From assembly GCA_037443945.1 (NCBI GenBank), contig JBBINH010000001.1:165286-229285 (forward strand): a stretch of DNA of 64,000 bases, written 5' to 3'. Below, piece by piece: positions 61,774-64,000 of this stretch. Position 1 is the stretch's first letter. The number at the start of each line of letters is the position of its first letter. The notes below the pieces were generated by a model. That model ran no database searches. It was not told the origin of the DNA and saw nothing but the letters and a program-made list of their open reading frames with translations. The translations under genes and the position numbers were made by a program. The DNA comes from SSF26 sp037443945 (GTDB taxonomy: Bacteria; Chloroflexota; Anaerolineae; J102).

Positions 61774-63567
61774 ATGTACATCCTGGGTGTTTCCTGTTTT
61801 TATCACGATGCCGCGGCAGCGCTGCTCAAGGACGGAGAACTGGTGGCCGCGTCCGAAGAAGAGCGCTTCAGCCGCAAGAAGCACGATTCCGGCTTTCCCC
61901 ACGGCGCCATTGCCTTCTGTTTGCGCCAGGCCGGCATTCAACCCGGCGATCTCGACTATGTCGTCTTCTATGAGAAACCGCTGCTCAAGTTCGATCGCAT
62001 CCTGCGCAGCGGCCTGGCCACGTTCCCGCGCTCGTGGTTGCTCTTCCGCGAGTCGTTGATTACGTGGATGAACGAAAAGCTGTGGATCAAGGCCCTGTTG
62101 CAAGAGCAGTTGCCCGATGTGCCGGCCGATCGATTTCTTTTTGTCGAACATCATCTCTCCCATGCGGCCAGCGCCTTTTTGGCCTCCCCTTTCACCGAAG
62201 CGGCCATCGTCACGATTGACGGCGTGGGGGAATGGACCACCACGACCGTGGGCAAAGGCGTGGCTACCTGGGACGGTCGGGGCGAAAACCGCATCGATCT
62301 GCTGCAAGAGGTGCGTTTCCCTCACTCCCTGGGCCTGCTGTATTCGGCCTTCACGGCCTATCTGGGCTTCCGCGTCAACAACGGCGAATACAAGGTGATG
62401 GGCATGGCGCCCTACGGCGAACCGCGTTACGTGGACCGGGTCGAAAAGCTGATCCGGGTCTACAACGATGGTTCCTTCTGGCTCGATCTCGATTACTTCG
62501 AGTTCCAGCATTCGCCGCTGCGCACCTTTAGCGATCGCTTTATTCGGTTGTTCGGCCCACCGCGCGTGGCCGAATCGGAATTCTACACCTATACCACCCA
62601 TCCCCGTCGCGACCATCCTGCCTGGGACGAGGAAAAAGCCCGTCGCAACCAGCACTACGCCGACATTGCGGCCAGTATCCAGCATGTGACCGAGGAGGTG
62701 ATGCTGAAGCTGGCGCGGCATGCCTACGAGCTAACCGGCAGCAAGAATCTGTGCATGGCAGGCGGGGTGGCGCTCAATTCGGTGGCAAACGGTCGTATCC
62801 AACGCGAAGGACCGTTTGAGCAGGTCTATATCCAGCCGGCGGCGGGGGATAGCGGTGGGGCCCTGGGGGCAGCACTCTATGCCTACCATGTGTTGCTGGG
62901 GCAACCACGACGCTTTGTCATGGAGCATGCGTATTGGGGCGAAGGGTTCGACGATGCCGCCATCCATCGCTTCCTGACCGACCGGGGTATTCCCTTCGAG
63001 GCGGCCGATGAGCAGCGCATCGTCACGGCCGTAGTCGAAGCCCTTCTGCGCGGAGAGGTTGTCGGCTTTTATCAGGGTCGCTCAGAATGGGGGCCGCGGG
63101 CTCTGGGCAACCGCTCGATCCTGGCCGACCCGCGGCGGCCGGAGATGAAGGAGATCGTCAACACCAAAATCAAGTTCCGCGAGCCGTTCCGGCCTTTCGC
63201 ACCGGTGGTCCTGGAAGAGGCGGCGCAGGACTACTTTGTCATCGGGTGTCCGGAGCAGGAATTTCTACCCCGTTTTATGCTCACCGTGGCACCTGTGCAC
63301 GAGGACAAGCAGAGTGTTATCCCGGCCACAACCCACATCGGCGGCACCGGTCGTCTGCAGACCATTCGTCGGGCCTATAACCCGCGCTACTACGACGTCG
63401 TGGCCACCTTCGGTCAGGCCACGGGTGTGCCGGTGGTGCTCAACACGAGTTTCAACCTGCGCGGGGAACCGATGGTCAACACCCCGGCCGACGCCTTCAA
63501 GACCTTCAGCAACAGCGGTCTCGACCTGCTCGTGTTGGGTTCGTTTCTCGTTCGCAAACCCAAGTAA
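61774..63567 (+). CDS. NodU/CmcH-family carbamoyltransferase
   Basis: A 597-residue enzyme that transfers a carbamoyl group, through a carbamoyl-adenylate, to a hydroxyl group. The N-terminal HypF-like domain has CFYHDAAAAL (H11, D12) and the metal-site HHLSH (126-130); MGMAPYGEP and CMAGGVALNSVANG are typical. The C-terminal YrdC-like/carbamoyl domain ends FNLRGEPMVNTPADA. ATG 61774 gives the family start. The substrate (sugar, antibiotic or polymer) is unknown; flanking tiny membrane proteins suggest membrane-associated modification. Confidence 0.93.
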   Translation: MYILGVSCFYHDAAAALLKDGELVAASEEERFSRKKHDSGFPHGAIAFCLRQAGIQPGDLDYVVFYEKPLLKFDRILRSGLATFPRSWLLFRESLITWMNEKLWIKALLQEQLPDVPADRFLFVEHHLSHAASAFLASPFTEAAIVTIDGVGEWTTTTVGKGVATWDGRGENRIDLLQEVRFPHSLGLLYSAFTAYLGFRVNNGEYKVMGMAPYGEPRYVDRVEKLIRVYNDGSFWLDLDYFEFQHSPLRTFSDRFIRLFGPPRVAESEFYTYTTHPRRDHPAWDEEKARRNQHYADIAASIQHVTEEVMLKLARHAYELTGSKNLCMAGGVALNSVANGRIQREGPFEQVYIQPAAGDSGGALGAALYAYHVLLGQPRRFVMEHAYWGEGFDDAAIHRFLTDRGIPFEAADEQRIVTAVVEALLRGEVVGFYQGRSEWGPRALGNRSILADPRRPEMKEIVNTKIKFREPFRPFAPVVLEEAAQDYFVIGCPEQEFLPRFMLTVAPVHEDKQSVIPATTHIGGTGRLQTIRRAYNPRYYDVVATFGQATGVPVVLNTSFNLRGEPMVNTPADAFKTFSNSGLDLLVLGSFLVRKPK

Positions 63568-63582
63568 GTTTTGGAGTTATCC

Positions 63583-63750
63583 ATGCGTTTCACACGGCGT
63601 CTCCGCATCATCGGCGAACTGTTCGCTTTCCTATGGGCTCAGAAGTTGTATTGGATGATCCCGATGATGGTCATCCTGGTGGCGGTCATTCTCATCGCCC
63701 TTCTGGGACAAACCTCGGCCGTAGGGCCTTTCATCTACACCCTGTTCTGA
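63583..63750 (+). CDS. DUF5989-type tiny membrane protein
   Basis: Encodes 55 residues starting ATG 63583, 15 bp after the carbamoyltransferase; SD TTGGAGTT. Pattern: LRIIGELFAFLWAQKLYW, then one hydrophobic helix (MMVILVAVILIALLG), ending TSAVGPFIYTLF. This matches the DUF5989 family and the SxtK-like proteins beside carbamoyltransferases, as I recall them. No function known; probably anchors or regulates the enzyme at the membrane. Confidence 0.88.
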   Translation: MRFTRRLRIIGELFAFLWAQKLYWMIPMMVILVAVILIALLGQTSAVGPFIYTLF

Positions 63751-63783
63751 GCCCTAACTCACCGGCGGCTTTCGTCTTCGCAT

Positions 63784-63813
63784 TTGCTCTGCCTCCATGG
63801 CTTGCGCTATACT
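63784..63813 (+). promoter_or_regulatory. recA promoter
   Basis: TTGCTC (63784-63789), 18-base spacer, TATACT (63808-63813), 43 bp before recA. No GAAC-N4-GTTC LexA box is visible near it. Confidence 0.5.
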
Positions 63814-63856
63814 TGTGTTTACGTTCGCTTAAAGAAAGCCTTTTTCAGGAAGTCTC

Positions 63857-64000
63857 ATGGCTAACGAAGGACGCGTAAAAGCCCTGGAGTCCACCCTCGC
63901 CAATCTCACCAAGCGTTTTGGGGAGGGCACGATCATGCGGCTTGGGGAGGCGACGTTCATGCAGGTCGAAGCGATTCCGACGGGGTCGCTGGCACTGGAC
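63857..64000 (+). CDS. recA: RecA recombinase (5' part only)
   Basis: The first 48 residues of RecA are present; the gene leaves the right edge. RVKALESTLANLTKRFGEG and the following residues (GTIMRLGE, VEAIPTGSLALD) match the RecA N-terminal helix and start of the core. SD AGGAAGT precedes ATG 63857. Strand-exchange protein for homologous recombination and SOS induction. Confidence 0.95.
   Translation, partial: MANEGRVKALESTLANLTKRFGEGTIMRLGEATFMQVEAIPTGSLALD

Overview
The window looks like a chromosomal piece from a GC-rich member of the Chloroflexota (Anaerolineae/Caldilineae/Ardenticatenia-like). This is inferred from gene content: LuxR/SARP-type giant ATPase regulator, lipoproteins with Thr-Pro linkers (a lipobox does not by itself exclude a monoderm), baseplate-J-like membrane protein, bifunctional Hcy-methyltransferase/MTHFR, T-box control and a protoglobin. 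No phage, IS element or CRISPR array is visible. Both ends cut a gene: thrS on the left (minus strand) and recA on the right (plus strand).

Layout. 1-2590: truncated thrS, a low-GC small membrane protein gene, a divergent unknown gene, a T-box leader and tRNA-Val(GAC). 2656-10494: one tightly packed plus-strand operon, hdrC-hdrB-hdrA-mvhD-mvhG-mvhA, then a hydrogenase maturation protease and a cyclic-nucleotide-binding protein. This is a HdrABC-MvhADG type electron-bifurcating [NiFe] hydrogenase, with a Rex-like palindrome in its leader. 10632-26105: a minus-strand catabolic/uptake cluster with two complete branched-chain-amino-acid-type (LIV) ABC transporters, one giant substrate-binding protein carrying two binding domains between them, and then aldehyde dehydrogenase, alcohol dehydrogenase, two alpha/beta hydrolases and a YtcJ-like amidohydrolase. 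26408-29716: a MalT/SARP-like regulator; the upstream end of the transport cluster carries heptamer repeats with 11/22-bp spacing, as expected for SARP binding.

29907-44419: housekeeping genes (plsC, cmk, rRNA pseudouridine synthase, D-Ala-D-Ala carboxypeptidase; plus-strand tgt, uppP and a phosphate-type binding lipoprotein; minus-strand glycosyltransferase, binding lipoprotein, mltG, ruvX, baseplate-J-like protein, alaS). 44661-54231: ftsK, then a BmpA-type nucleoside ABC transporter and a UroD-family methyltransferase-like protein. 54296-56238: MarR-type regulator with a Cys/His-rich tail, a sugar-dehydrogenase remnant, a monothiol glutaredoxin-like protein and a protoglobin. 56358-64000: polysaccharide deacetylase, bifunctional YitJ, a cytosolic papain-like protein with a helix-hairpin-helix front end, a carbamoyltransferase flanked by two tiny membrane proteins, and recA.

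Most unusual points: the dual transporter with a fused double binding protein and SARP-like operator; a T-box with a probable threonine specifier separated from thrS by about 1.1 kb of apparently inserted genes; the redox-type operator before the hydrogenase operon; and the carbamoyltransferase trio. All assignments come from reading the sequence and from memory of the families; no searches were run.
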